64,000 nt of DNA from Ochrobactrum sp. CGA5 (GTDB taxonomy: Bacteria; Pseudomonadota; Alphaproteobacteria; Rhizobiales; Rhizobiaceae). The position numbers and the translations under genes are program-made. The notes beneath the pieces were generated by a model. The model ran no database searches and was not told where the DNA came from. It was given only the letters and a program-made list of their open reading frames with translations. Shown here piece after piece: positions 49,182 through 60,704 of this stretch (the first letter of the stretch is position 1; each line of letters starts with the position of its first letter). Location: the NCBI RefSeq assembly GCF_006345815.1, contig NZ_VCIG01000003.1, positions 124,001-188,000 on the forward strand. Reading direction: 5' to 3'.

Positions 49182-50798
49182 ATGGCTGTCAGCTCCAAGC
49201 ATATTCCCGCTCCCGATCTTCATCGGGTGCGCCGCGCCCTCCTTTCCGTTTCCGACAAAACCGGCCTGATCGATTTCGCCCGCGCACTCCATGCCCATGG
49301 CGTCGAAATCCTTTCGACCGGCGGCACCGCCAAGTCGATTGCCGCCGAAGGCATTCCGGTGAAGGATGTATCCGAAGTGACCGGCTTCCCGGAGATCATG
49401 GACGGGCGCGTCAAGACGCTGCATCCGGCAGTCCATGGCGGTCTGCTCGCCGTGCGTAACGACCCTGAACATGTTGCGGCCATGGAAGAACATGGCATTG
49501 GCGGCATCGACCTCGCCGTCATCAATCTCTATCCTTTCGAGGAAGTCCGCTTCAAGGGCGGCGACTACGACACGACCGTCGAGAATATCGATATTGGCGG
49601 CCCGGCGATGATCCGCGCTTCCGCCAAGAACCATGCCTATGTCGCAACGGTTGTTGATCCTGCCGATTATGCCGACGTCGTCACTGAGCTGGAAAAACAT
49701 GCAGGCTCCCTGCCGCTCGCCTTCCGCAAAAAGCTCGCGGCCAAAGCCTTCTCGCGCACGGCAGCCTATGACGCCGCCATTTCCAACTGGTTTGCCGAGG
49801 CAATCAACGAGGAAACACCGGTATATCGCTCAGTTGCCGGCAAGCTGCATTCCGTCATGCGCTATGGTGAAAATCCGCACCAGACAGCAGGCTTTTATCT
49901 CACTGGCGAGAAGCGTCCCGGCGTCGCCACTGCGACCCAGCTTCAGGGCAAGCAGCTTTCCTACAACAACATCAACGACACCGATGCGGCTTTCGAGCTG
50001 GTGGCCGAGTTCGATCCGGTTCGCACTGCAGCCGTCGCCATCATCAAGCACGCCAACCCATGCGGCGTGGCGGAAGCTTCCACCATCAAGGAAGCCTATC
50101 TCAAAGCGCTTGCCTGCGATCCTGTTTCAGCCTTTGGCGGCATCGTTGCGCTCAACAAGACGCTTGACGAGGAAGCCGCTGAAGAGATCGTGAAAATCTT
50201 CACCGAAGTCATCATCGCACCGGATGCGACCGAAGGCGCACAGGCCATCGTCGCGGCCAAGAAAAACCTGCGGCTGCTGGTAACCGGCGGTCTGCCCGAC
50301 CCGCGCGCCAAGGGCATTGCCGCGAAGACGGTTGCCGGTGGTCTGCTGGTCCAGTCACGCGACAACGGTGTCGTCGACGATCTCGACCTCAAGGTTGTCA
50401 CCAAACGTGCGCCGACCGAAACCGAGCTCAACGATCTGAAATTCGCCTTCCGGGTCGGCAAGCACGTGAAGTCGAATGCCATTGTCTATGTGAAGGACGG
50501 CGCAACCGTCGGCATCGGTGCGGGACAAATGAGTCGCGTCGATTCGGCCCGTATTGCAGCCCGCAAAGCTGAAGATGCTGCCGAAGCCGCCGGTCTTGCA
50601 GAACCGCTCACGAAGGGTTGCGTGGTCGCTTCCGATGCGTTCTTTCCGTTTGCAGACGGTTTGCTTTCCGCTGTTCAGGCTGGCGCAACAGCGGTCATCC
50701 AGCCAGGCGGCTCGATGCGTGACGACGAAGTGATCGCCGCCGCCGACGAACATGGCATTGCCATGGTCATGACGGGAATGCGCCACTTCCGCCACTGA
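49182..50798 (+). CDS. purH: Bifunctional AICAR formyltransferase / IMP cyclohydrolase
   Basis: A 538-residue enzyme for the last two steps of IMP synthesis. The N-terminal cyclohydrolase domain has [29 protein letters not shown] and the [17 protein letters not shown] block. The C-terminal transformylase domain has [22 protein letters not shown] and the terminal [24 protein letters not shown]. The start is ATG 49182; an alternative in-frame methionine is not obvious. A 212-bp gap separates it from the heparinase-like gene and may hold its own promoter. A strong terminator follows. Confidence 0.97.
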   Translation: MAVSSKHIPAPDLHRVRRALLSVSDKTGLIDFARALHAHGVEILSTGGTAKSIAAEGIPVKDVSEVTGFPEIMDGRVKTLHPAVHGGLLAVRNDPEHVAAMEEHGIGGIDLAVINLYPFEEVRFKGGDYDTTVENIDIGGPAMIRASAKNHAYVATVVDPADYADVVTELEKHAGSLPLAFRKKLAAKAFSRTAAYDAAISNWFAEAINEETPVYRSVAGKLHSVMRYGENPHQTAGFYLTGEKRPGVATATQLQGKQLSYNNINDTDAAFELVAEFDPVRTAAVAIIKHANPCGVAEASTIKEAYLKALACDPVSAFGGIVALNKTLDEEAAEEIVKIFTEVIIAPDATEGAQAIVAAKKNLRLLVTGGLPDPRAKGIAAKTVAGGLLVQSRDNGVVDDLDLKVVTKRAPTETELNDLKFAFRVGKHVKSNAIVYVKDGATVGIGAGQMSRVDSARIAARKAEDAAEAAGLAEPLTKGCVVASDAFFPFADGLLSAVQAGATAVIQPGGSMRDDEVIAAADEHGIAMVMTGMRHFRH

Positions 50799-50823
50799 CC
50801 CCTTTAAAATACCCATTTATCAA

Positions 50824-50852
50824 AAGCCCCGGAACCAACCATTCCGGGGCTT
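50824..50852 (+). terminator. Terminator of purH
   Basis: The perfect stem AAGCCCCGGAA-CCAACCA-TTCCGGGGCTT lies 26 nt after the stop; the T-run is short (TTCCGTTT). Confidence 0.75.
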
Positions 50853-50912
50853 CCGTTTACGTTGAGTTTCGTATTGTTTCGTTTACATTCGTTTTGAATT
50901 GAGAGAGTTGGA

Positions 50913-50954
50913 GCGCACCCCGAAAAGTGCGAGGCGGTTTTCGGATGAGATGCG
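50913..50954. repeat. Dispersed palindrome, copy 5
   Basis: GCGCACCCCGAAAA and TTTTCGG..GATGCG, just upstream of the glpK ribosome binding site. It has the same family layout as the copies at 5935, 10002, 28439 and 30103. Confidence 0.55.
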
Positions 50955-50983
50955 TATCAAAATAAACGGGAGGAGCCTGCCCC

Positions 50984-52483
<1,500 letters not shown>

Positions 52484-52508
52484 TAAATAACCAACCCCAC
52501 CCGGCCCG

Positions 52509-53906
52509 TCACAGCGGGCCGGTCACAGGCAGTTTGTCGGCTGGATAAGGTGTTGTCGCAATAAGCGCCAGGCCAAGTGCAAAGAATATGACAAGTACCG
52601 ACATGCCGAGGGCCGCAGATCCGCTGAACGCGGTAATCGTTGCAACAAGAAACGGCCCCAGAAAGCTGGTCGCACGCCCGGCCAGTGCGTAGATGCCGAA
52701 ATAGCGCCCCGATTCCTCTGGCTTGATGCTGCGTGCGAACCATGACCGCGACGACGCCTGAACCGGGCCAAAGGCTGCACCAATCATCAGGCCATAGATG
52801 AGATAGGCATGCTCCGCAGGGCTGGAGAACACCCCTCCTTCTGGAGTGGGCCCAAAAGACATCAAGCCGAACAAGGTGTAGTCACGTCCAGTCGAGACAA
52901 TGCCGATAGAAGCAAGCAGCAAGAGCACCAGCGAAGCGATCACGACAGCTTTGGAACCGATCCACGTGTCAACCCGGCTTGCGACCAGACAACTGAAAAT
53001 GGCCATGACATTGAGGATCATTCCGAAAAGCCCGGTCTCCGTGATCGTCCAGTGGAACAATGCCGCAGCATAGCCAGCACCGAGCGCCAGCGTGGCGGTG
53101 ACGCCATCCTGATAAACCATGCGCGCCAAAAGGAAACGGACAAGTCCCGACCGTTTGCGCGCCTCGGTCAGGGTAACCTTCAGTTCCCCAAAACCCGAAT
53201 GCAACGCCTTGTGCAAAGGCTCGCCGCGCTCCGCGTCCGGCGTGAACAAAAACATTGGCAGGATAAAGACAAAATACCACAGGGCAGCCAGCGGTCCCGT
53301 AATGCGCGCATCCTCCCCTTGTACGGGATCGAGACCGAACAGCGGCTTCATGCCGATTATGGTAGTACCGGTTTCAGGCGAGGCCGCCAGGCACAGCACC
53401 ACAAAGATGAGTACGATCATCCCGCCTAGATAGCCGAGCCCCCACGCGATGTTGGAGACACGGCCGATATCCTTGCTCGGCACCAGACGTGGCATCATGG
53501 AATCATTGAAGACGATCGAAAACTCGGCGGCCACCATAGCTATCGAAAATGCACACAGCACCCAGAACAGGCTGGCCCCCGGTATCGCGAACCACAGCAG
53601 GCAGAGGCCGGTGATCTTTAGAACGGCGAAGAAAGCGATCCACGGTTTGCGCGCGCCTGTCCGATCCGCCACAGCACCAAGAATCGGCGAAAGCACAGCG
53701 ATAAGGATACCGGCAGCGGCAAACCCATAGCCCCAGGCCACCTGCCCCGCTTCAGGATTTTCAGCCATGCGCGAAATGAAATAAGGCCCGAAGATAAACG
53801 TGGCCACAACGGTGAAAAAGGGCTGTGCGGCCCAGTCAAAAAATATCCACCCCCAGATGCCACGCCGCGAGGCATGACTGCGAATGCTCGCAAACTGATC
53901 GCTCAA
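52509..53906 (-). CDS. MFS transporter, Atg22/UMF1-like
   Basis: About 465 residues with 11-12 membrane spans. The opening RRGIWGWIFFDWAAQPFFTVVATFIFGPYF and the middle VLSPILGAVADRTGARKPWI (motif A) are typical of the Atg22-like/UMF1 group, which includes a vacuolar amino acid exporter in yeast; bacterial members are uncharacterised. TTG 53906 was chosen because GGGGGAAGGAAA lies upstream; the open frame to 54026 is longer but unsupported. It is convergent with glpK. Confidence 0.85.
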   Translation of the reverse strand: MSDQFASIRSHASRRGIWGWIFFDWAAQPFFTVVATFIFGPYFISRMAENPEAGQVAWGYGFAAAGILIAVLSPILGAVADRTGARKPWIAFFAVLKITGLCLLWFAIPGASLFWVLCAFSIAMVAAEFSIVFNDSMMPRLVPSKDIGRVSNIAWGLGYLGGMIVLIFVVLCLAASPETGTTIIGMKPLFGLDPVQGEDARITGPLAALWYFVFILPMFLFTPDAERGEPLHKALHSGFGELKVTLTEARKRSGLVRFLLARMVYQDGVTATLALGAGYAAALFHWTITETGLFGMILNVMAIFSCLVASRVDTWIGSKAVVIASLVLLLLASIGIVSTGRDYTLFGLMSFGPTPEGGVFSSPAEHAYLIYGLMIGAAFGPVQASSRSWFARSIKPEESGRYFGIYALAGRATSFLGPFLVATITAFSGSAALGMSVLVIFFALGLALIATTPYPADKLPVTGPL

Positions 53907-54026
53907 TTGCTTTTTCCTTCCCCCGAAACCGAAAGCTGTTTCCCGACTAAAGACCGCCAGTCGATTGGATGCTTTTCTTCTATTATCGGAAGCATATAGC
54001 CTGAAAGAGGCGCTTGAAAGAAACAA

Positions 54027-54050
54027 AAAGGGCGACCGAAGCCGCCCTTT
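54027..54050 (-). terminator. Terminator of NAD-glutamate dehydrogenase
   Basis: AAAGGGCG-ACCGAAGC-CGCCCTTT; on the minus strand TTTTTGTTTC follows, about 25 nt after the gdh stop. Confidence 0.82.
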
Positions 54051-54072
54051 TGCAAGTTTATGTCGTTGTTTT

Positions 54073-57000
54073 CTACTGTGCGAGGTCGGACATCAGGCCG
54101 GCTGCAACCGCCAGTCGTGAGACTGTCAGGTCACCGCCCTCCGTCAGCGCCACCATGCGACTCTTCACCTGCTCGATACGTGCGCCATCGGCTGCAAACC
54201 AGGCCGTGGCCGGATCCTTGTCCTTGGCGAACCGCTTGAGCGCCGCAATGGTAATACCGCGTGCGGCCTGCGTGATCGTATCGCTCGCACGCGACAGCGC
54301 CAGCCCGTCATAGTAGTCAGTGACCGGGATAGAGCGCGCGGCTTCCTCGATGCGGCCGATGCGAAAGGCTTCCGAAACCCCGAAATAGGTTTTGGCGGTC
54401 ACCACCCGGTCGGCACCTGCCAGATGCGCAATCAACGCGATGTCCGGCATGATGCCCGCGAGCTGTAGATTCGCAAGACGCTGAGCCAGTTTTTCCGATG
54501 CGCCTTTCTTCACGAAAGCTGCCTTGTCGGCCTCAAGCGTGCTCTTCAGATATTCCGGCATCAGACCGTCAAAACGCGGTTCCAGTTCGGCACGTGCCCT
54601 GGTGATCGTATCCACCAGTTCCGTCAGGTTGGCGCGTGTCGTATCGTTGCGAAGTACCCAGGCCGTTGTCGCCTGCAACATCTCGCCGACGAGATGGTAA
54701 AACTGGTTCTGCACATCACCCGGCACCTTGTTGTCGAGCGCATCGATGGCATCATAGATCGTGTCGATGTCGAAACCGTCACGCACCGCCACATAGGCGC
54801 GCACGATATCGGCAGACGACTTGCCGGTCGTATCAGCCAGACGGCTTACAAACGTGATACCGCCACGATTGATGACATCGTTTGCCAGCAAAGTAGCGAC
54901 GATTTCACGACGCAGACGATGGCCGGAAATTTCCTCGGCGTAGGTCTTGGTCATACGTTTCGGGAAATAGCCGAACAGAAGCGACTGGAAGTAAGGCTCG
55001 TCTGGAAGCTGGCTTGCAACCAGATCATCCGACAGGGACAACTTGGCATAAGCAAGCAGAACCGCCAGTTCCGGTCGCGTCAGCGGCTGGCCTGCCTTCT
55101 GGCGTTCAGCCAGCAGCGCATCGGACGGCAGATACTCGACCTTGCGATCGAGAAGCTTGCGGTTTTCCAGCTCCGCCATGAACCGTGCCTGATAAGGCAG
55201 TTCAGCCAACCCCTGCCTTTCGCTGAGCGAAAGCGCCAGCGGCTGCAAGTAATTGTTGCGCAGAACCAGTTCGGACACATCGTCGGTCATACTGACCAGA
55301 AGTTTGTTACGTGCCGGACGCTTGAGCTTGCCCGAACGCATGGCAGCGGCAAGAGCGATCTTGATGTTGACCTCGACGTCCGAGCAGTTGACGCCCGCAG
55401 AATTATCGATGGCATCGGTATTGCTGCGACCACCAGCCAGCGCATATTCGATGCGCCCGCGCTGCGTCACACCGAGGTTTGCACCTTCACCAATCACACG
55501 CGCACCAACTTCCGAACCTGTGATACGGATCGCATCATTGGCGCGGTCGCCTACCTGCGCATCCGTTTCAGCGGAAGAGCGGATGTAGGTGCCGATACCG
55601 CCGAACCAAAGGAGATCGACCTTCGATTTCAGAATCGCGGTCATGATTTCCTGCGGCGTGCCGGAGGTCTTTTCAAGGCCAATGGCTGCGGCCGCTTCCG
55701 GCGACAGGGTGATCGTCTTCTGGCTGCGGCTATAGATGCCGCCGCCAGCCGAAAGCTTGGAACGGTCATAATCCTGCCAGCTCGAGCGTGGCAGCTCGAA
55801 CAGACGCTTGCGCTCGGCAAAGCCGTCGGCTGGAACCGGGTTCGGGTCGATGAAAATATCGCGATGGTCGAACGCCGCCACCAGCTTGATCTGTTCAGAA
55901 AGCAACATGCCGTTGCCGAACACGTCTCCCGACATGTCGCCCACACCGGCGACCGTGAAGGGCTCGGTCTGGATATCCATGTCGAATTCACGGAAGTGCC
56001 GCTTCACGGCTTCCCATGCGCCGCGCGCTGTGATGCCCATGCCCTTGTGATCGTAACCGGCGGAACCGCCGGATGCGAAGGCATCGTCCAGCCAGAAATC
56101 ATGCGCTTGGCTGATAGCATTGGCCGTATCCGAGAAAGTGGCCGTTCCCTTGTCGGCAGCAACGACGAAATAAGGATCGTCATTGTCATGGCGCACGACT
56201 TCCGCCGGCGGCACGACATGACCGTCCTCAATATTGTCGGTAACCGACAGGAGCGTGGAGATGAATACCTTGTAGGCATCGCGTCCAGCTTCAAACACTG
56301 CATTGCGATCACCGCCGACCGGCAGACGCTTTGGATAAAAACCGCCCTTGGCGCCGACCGGCACGATCACCGCATTTTTGACCTGCTGTGCCTTCACAAG
56401 ACCCAGTACTTCGGTGCGATAGTCCTGTGCGCGGTCCGACCAGCGCAGACCACCACGGGCGACAGCGCCAAAGCGCAGATGCACGCCTTCCACTTCCGGT
56501 CCATAGACGAAGATCTCGCGATAGGGGCGCGGATCCGGCAGACCTTCTACCAGACGCGGATTAAGCTTGAAAGCGAAGGTGACACGTGGCTTGCCGTCGG
56601 CGTCCGGCTGGTACGCATTGGTGCGCAGCGTCGCTTCGATCAGATTGCGGAAGCGGCGCAAAATCTGGTCATCGTCAATGCTTGGCACGCCGAGCAAAGC
56701 GGTTTCAATACCGTCGACCAGTTTCTTTTCAGCCGCGTCGCGCCGCTTGGCCGAAGGGTTGAAGCGCAGATCGAACAGCGAATAGAGATCGCTGGCGATT
56801 TCCGGATAACGGTTCAGCGCTGCAGCGATGAAGCCCTGCGAATAGGCGATACCTGCCTGCTGCAGATAACGACCATAGGAACGCAGAATCATGATCTGAC
56901 GGGCAGTCAGACGCGCAGTCTGCACCAGCGCGTTATAACCGTCATTGTCGGCCAGACCGTTCCAGACATTGCGGAATACATCTTCCAGCATCTCGCCATC

Positions 57001-58881
57001 GTCAGAAAGATCAACGGCAGCGCCATAGGCATTCACGAGCTGCATGTCGTGCAGATAGACGGTCGCGCCGTCCTTGCCCGCGTTTAGCAGATCGATGGTC
57101 TGCTCGCTGACGACACGGAAGCCCATGTTTTCCAGAAGCGGCACGCGCTGCGACAGCACAACCGGCGCGCCATGATGATAGATTTTCAGCGAAACCGCAT
57201 CAGGACCATCCGTTCGATAACGATAGAAGTCCACGAAAAGCGGCGCTTCTGCGCTGAGGTCGGCAATGCGTTCCGCGTCGACCAGCGCTTCCGGCGCCGT
57301 GAAGATTTCGCGATAGGATGGCGGGAAGCTTGCAGCAAGCGCCACAATCTTTGCGTCGCCGCTGTCAGAGCTCTCCCGCACGGCATCATCCCATGTGCGG
57401 ACGATGGCACGCACTTCGGCTTCCAGCGCTTCGCGATCCACATGTGGCGTGGAGCGCTCATGACGTCGGATCACGAACTGAACGCGCGTCAGCCCGTTCT
57501 GCAGGAAGACCGGGTGGAATTCAAAACTGTCGCCGCCATAGACGTCGACCAGGTAATGACCGATCTTCTCGCGCACGACCGAGTCGTAGCGATCACGCGG
57601 GATATAGACCAGCACTGTGGCAAAACGGCCAAAGCGGTCAAGACGCGGAACGGCACGCACACGGGGACGTTCACCAAGCGCCAGGATCAGTTCGGCATTG
57701 GCTGTCAGGCTTTCCACATCGATCTGGAAAAGCTCATCACGCGGATATTCTTCCAGCACATTGATGAGCGCCTTGCCCGAATGGTCTTCGGGGTTAAAGC
57801 CCAGATGCTTGATGACCGTTTCCGCCTTGGAGCGGATGAACGGAATGCCTGCCACCGAACTCGTATAGGCAACCGAGGTGAAGAGACCGACCAGGCGCAG
57901 TTCGCCTATGGCCTCGCCTTTCTCACCGAATATCTTCACGCCGACGTAATCGAGATAAGAGCGGCGATGCACCAGCGAAAGCGAATTCGCCTTCGTCACG
58001 ATCAGCGGCTCGTTGCTGTCGAGAAACTCTGTTACCTCACGCGGCGTCACCGTGTCATCGTCATCCTTGCGCAGGACGCGGACTTCATTGTCGTTGAGAA
58101 TACCAAGCGTTTCCTTCACCGGGACCAGTTCACGCTTGTCGCCCTTGCCCTTGAAGGTCAGCTCGCGAAGTCCGAGGAAGATAAAACGGTCGTCGCGCAA
58201 CCATTCGAGGAATGCGATGGCCTCCGGCATGGCCGGGTCGCCTGTCATTTCACAAACGCGCTTATAGTCGGCGATAGCGCCATCAAGACGCTTCAGCATT
58301 GGCTTCCAGTCGCTGACGGCGGAGCGAACCTGTCCGAGTACACGCTTGATCGCAGCCGTCAGATCGGCCCTGGCCTGCTTGTCGAGAACTGGAAGATGAA
58401 TCTGTACCAAGCTGACACGCTCAACGCCCTTGGCGGGCGCGAGCTGCGTTGCTTCGCCAAGAATGACGAGTTCGTCCTTCTCCTGGGTAATATCCAAAAC
58501 TGGATGCACGACCATGAAAATCTGGTTGGCATGATCGTTAAGCTCACCCATGATGGAATCGAGCAGGAACGGCATATTGTCGTTGACGATGGTGATGACG
58601 CTCACCGGGCGGCCATGGCGTTCGATACCGTTATCGACGCTGATGATGCTCTTGCCCTTGCGATAGGATTCGAGGGCGGCATAGCCGTGACGGGCTGAAC
58701 TGTCGAGAGCGGCAGCATCGTAAGCGGCCAGATCTTCTGGCGGCGCCCATTCGAAGAGAAGCTGCGAGAAGGCTGTAAGCGCCTTCGACTTTCCTCCCTT
58801 CTTTTCCTCCTTGCTTGCCTTGGAACCTTTAACCTTGCTCGACCGATCCTGCTTTGCAGTCACGTCGGATACTCCTGTCAT
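54073..58881 (-). CDS. gdhB: NAD-specific glutamate dehydrogenase (large, L180-type)
   Basis: A 1602-residue protein of the large GDH class found in alphaproteobacteria, Pseudomonas and Streptomyces. A long N-terminal regulatory part holds ACT-like segments (VSVITIVNDNMPFLLDSIMGELN). The catalytic core is central: GPEVEGVHLRFGAVARGGLRWSDRAQDYRTEVLGLVKAQQVKNAVIVPVGAKGGF, with substrate lysines in KAQQVKN and GAKGG, then DMSGDVFGNGML. It converts glutamate to 2-oxoglutarate and ammonia. ATG 58881 was chosen (MTGVSDVTAKQ); the frame extends six codons. It is a single-gene unit with a terminator. Confidence 0.95.
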   Translation of the reverse strand: MTGVSDVTAKQDRSSKVKGSKASKEEKKGGKSKALTAFSQLLFEWAPPEDLAAYDAAALDSSARHGYAALESYRKGKSIISVDNGIERHGRPVSVITIVNDNMPFLLDSIMGELNDHANQIFMVVHPVLDITQEKDELVILGEATQLAPAKGVERVSLVQIHLPVLDKQARADLTAAIKRVLGQVRSAVSDWKPMLKRLDGAIADYKRVCEMTGDPAMPEAIAFLEWLRDDRFIFLGLRELTFKGKGDKRELVPVKETLGILNDNEVRVLRKDDDDTVTPREVTEFLDSNEPLIVTKANSLSLVHRRSYLDYVGVKIFGEKGEAIGELRLVGLFTSVAYTSSVAGIPFIRSKAETVIKHLGFNPEDHSGKALINVLEEYPRDELFQIDVESLTANAELILALGERPRVRAVPRLDRFGRFATVLVYIPRDRYDSVVREKIGHYLVDVYGGDSFEFHPVFLQNGLTRVQFVIRRHERSTPHVDREALEAEVRAIVRTWDDAVRESSDSGDAKIVALAASFPPSYREIFTAPEALVDAERIADLSAEAPLFVDFYRYRTDGPDAVSLKIYHHGAPVVLSQRVPLLENMGFRVVSEQTIDLLNAGKDGATVYLHDMQLVNAYGAAVDLSDDGEMLEDVFRNVWNGLADNDGYNALVQTARLTARQIMILRSYGRYLQQAGIAYSQGFIAAALNRYPEIASDLYSLFDLRFNPSAKRRDAAEKKLVDGIETALLGVPSIDDDQILRRFRNLIEATLRTNAYQPDADGKPRVTFAFKLNPRLVEGLPDPRPYREIFVYGPEVEGVHLRFGAVARGGLRWSDRAQDYRTEVLGLVKAQQVKNAVIVPVGAKGGFYPKRLPVGGDRNAVFEAGRDAYKVFISTLLSVTDNIEDGHVVPPAEVVRHDNDDPYFVVAADKGTATFSDTANAISQAHDFWLDDAFASGGSAGYDHKGMGITARGAWEAVKRHFREFDMDIQTEPFTVAGVGDMSGDVFGNGMLLSEQIKLVAAFDHRDIFIDPNPVPADGFAERKRLFELPRSSWQDYDRSKLSAGGGIYSRSQKTITLSPEAAAAIGLEKTSGTPQEIMTAILKSKVDLLWFGGIGTYIRSSAETDAQVGDRANDAIRITGSEVGARVIGEGANLGVTQRGRIEYALAGGRSNTDAIDNSAGVNCSDVEVNIKIALAAAMRSGKLKRPARNKLLVSMTDDVSELVLRNNYLQPLALSLSERQGLAELPYQARFMAELENRKLLDRKVEYLPSDALLAERQKAGQPLTRPELAVLLAYAKLSLSDDLVASQLPDEPYFQSLLFGYFPKRMTKTYAEEISGHRLRREIVATLLANDVINRGGITFVSRLADTTGKSSADIVRAYVAVRDGFDIDTIYDAIDALDNKVPGDVQNQFYHLVGEMLQATTAWVLRNDTTRANLTELVDTITRARAELEPRFDGLMPEYLKSTLEADKAAFVKKGASEKLAQRLANLQLAGIMPDIALIAHLAGADRVVTAKTYFGVSEAFRIGRIEEAARSIPVTDYYDGLALSRASDTITQAARGITIAALKRFAKDKDPATAWFAADGARIEQVKSRMVALTEGGDLTVSRLAVAAGLMSDLAQ

Positions 58882-59151
58882 GATGGCAATGCGCGCCAAA
58901 CTAGCAGATTAGGCCTCAGATTCGATGGCAAATAGTTGGAGACAACCAAAAATTTCCCGAAAAGTCCCAGAAAGCGTATTAAATCCATTTAATTTGGAAC
59001 AAAACTTCGGAAACTTCCCGCAAATTTTCGGAAAATGTCGGCGATTTCCGCGCCTGAGTGCCAAAACCTACGCAAACGGGCCAAGCCACAAGCAGGCTCC
59101 GCCACATTTCAGACTAAAGTTGCAGATGATTCTGATAAAAATTCCAACCGG

Positions 59152-59793
59152 TCACAGTTCGATCAGATGGTCATCAAGCTCGTTGGCATTCTCCGGTCCC
59201 GCCGGAAAATGTTTCTCCAGCAGAAGCCTGGCCTGGCCGATGGCCAGCACGAACCCTTCCGCCACTTGCGCGCGGGAGGCGTGATGGATGAGCGTCGCGA
59301 CGATTGCATTCCATTCGTCCTGTTCGACACGCGCATGGATGCCCGCATCGGCGATCACCTCAGCGTAATGTTCCGCCATTGAAACGAAGAGCAGAATGCC
59401 GGTGCGATGTTCGGTGATATGCACATTGCGCGCCAGAAACTGCTGTAGCGCGTTGAGATGCGCACGCTTGTAACGGATGCGGCGCGGCACCAGCAACATG
59501 CGGATTGCAGGAAAAAACCACAACACCAGCATTGCGGTCAGGAACGCTGCCAGCACAGCAAGTCCGAACATGGGCAGGCGGATATCAAACCAGTACCAAT
59601 GGGCGAGAAAGGCTGCGACAACCGAAGCGATCAGGATACCGCAGGTCGCAACAAAGCCCGCCGCAAAGAAATAGTCGTCGCTCGAGCGCGCAAGAACGGC
59701 ATATATTTCGCCGCTGGTTTCGGCTTCCGCCTTGCGGATAGCCTCGGCTATGCGGGCATGGTCCTCGGCGCCAATCAGTGTGTGGTGCTTCAT
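59152..59793 (-). CDS. TPM domain membrane protein
   Basis: A 213-residue protein. The TPM domain starts at the N-terminus (EDHARIAEAIRKAEAETSGEIYAVLARSSDDY), is interrupted by two membrane spans (FVATCGILIASVVAAFLAHWYW and FGLAVLAAFLTAMLVLWFFPA), and continues with EHRTGILLFVSMAEHYAEVIADAGI. AGGGAGA precedes ATG 59793. It is third in a LemA-TPM-TPM unit and lies 12 bp after the second TPM gene. Related sets are widespread, but their envelope function is poorly known. Confidence 0.88.
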   Translation of the reverse strand: MKHHTLIGAEDHARIAEAIRKAEAETSGEIYAVLARSSDDYFFAAGFVATCGILIASVVAAFLAHWYWFDIRLPMFGLAVLAAFLTAMLVLWFFPAIRMLLVPRRIRYKRAHLNALQQFLARNVHITEHRTGILLFVSMAEHYAEVIADAGIHARVEQDEWNAIVATLIHHASRAQVAEGFVLAIGQARLLLEKHFPAGPENANELDDHLIEL

Positions 59794-59805
59794 CGTTGCG
59801 TCTCC

Positions 59806-60693
59806 CTACCAGCTACCCGAAGCGCCACCGCCACCCGATGAGCCGCCTCCGCCGGAGAAACCACCGCCTCCGCCACCGGACGACCAGCCACCGCCGCCCC
59901 AGCTTCCACCACTCCTGCCGCCAGAGCTGCCGCCGCGATTGTTGTAATCCACGACCATGCCGAGCCACTGATATTTGCCCGGCCCGATCTTGCGCCCGAA
60001 AACCGGCGTCAGGATCGCCATGCCGAAACCACCGAAGAAGATCAGGCACCAGAAGGTGATGAAGACGACAAAGACCCAATCAATATCATCCGAGCTTGAC
60101 TGCACATTGCGCTTGGCCCGCGCTTCAAGCTCGGCCGCATCGCCGGAGAGCACAGACAGAATGCCGTCCACGCCCTGCACGATACCGTTCGAGTAATTGC
60201 CGTTGCGAAATTCGGGAATGATGGTGCCATTGATGATGACGCTTGAAAGCGCATCGGTCATGACGCCTTCGAGACCATAGCCGACCTCGATCCGCACCTT
60301 GCGGTCATTGGGTGCAACAACCAGCAATATCCCGTTGTTTTCCTGTTTCTGTCCCAGCGCCCAGGCACGGAACAAACGGTTGGAATAGGTTTCGATGTCT
60401 TCACCATTAAGGCTCGGGACTGTCACCACGACCACCTGATCCGACGACCTCGCTTCGAAATCGGCGAGCTTCTGGGTCAGTTGCTGGCGCTGAGCCGGAT
60501 CGATGATCCCCGCCGCATCCACCACGCGGCCAGTCAAGACCTGTGCGGGTTTCGACGCATCCTGTGCAAGGGCGGCCGTGTGCAGTGTCAGTGCCGCAGC
60601 AACCAGCAGGAGAGCGAGCGCAAGCCGATAAAGCGGCCATCGAAAGCCGCTAAAATCACGCGGGAGTGCTGCGTTCGCCCCAAAACGCTTCAT
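59806..60693 (-). CDS. YgcG-like TPM domain protein with Gly-rich C-terminus
   Basis: A 295-residue exported protein. A signal peptide (LALALLLVAAALTLHTAALA) lies after a basic leader, then the TPM domain with GRVVDAAGIIDPAQRQQLTQKLADFEARSSDQVVVVTVPSLNGEDIETYSNRLFRAWALG and VRIEVGYGLEGVMTDA. One late membrane span (WVFVVFITFWCLIFFGGFGMAI) precedes a tail made mostly of Gly and Ser (about the last 50 residues). The plan is that of YgcG/YdjH-like proteins anchored with the TPM domain in the periplasm. It lies between lemA and the other TPM gene. Confidence 0.9.
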   Translation of the reverse strand: MKRFGANAALPRDFSGFRWPLYRLALALLLVAAALTLHTAALAQDASKPAQVLTGRVVDAAGIIDPAQRQQLTQKLADFEARSSDQVVVVTVPSLNGEDIETYSNRLFRAWALGQKQENNGILLVVAPNDRKVRIEVGYGLEGVMTDALSSVIINGTIIPEFRNGNYSNGIVQGVDGILSVLSGDAAELEARAKRNVQSSSDDIDWVFVVFITFWCLIFFGGFGMAILTPVFGRKIGPGKYQWLGMVVDYNNRGGSSGGRSGGSWGGGGWSSGGGGGGFSGGGGSSGGGGASGSW

Positions 60694-60704
60694 GAAACGC
60701 GCCG

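Noticed and set aside
54694-58698. Two long plus-strand frames of 797 and 508 residues
   Set aside because: Both are complements of the glutamate dehydrogenase gene.
59732-59947. Proline-rich 71-residue plus-strand frame
   Set aside because: It is the complement of the Gly/Ser-rich tail of the YgcG-like protein.
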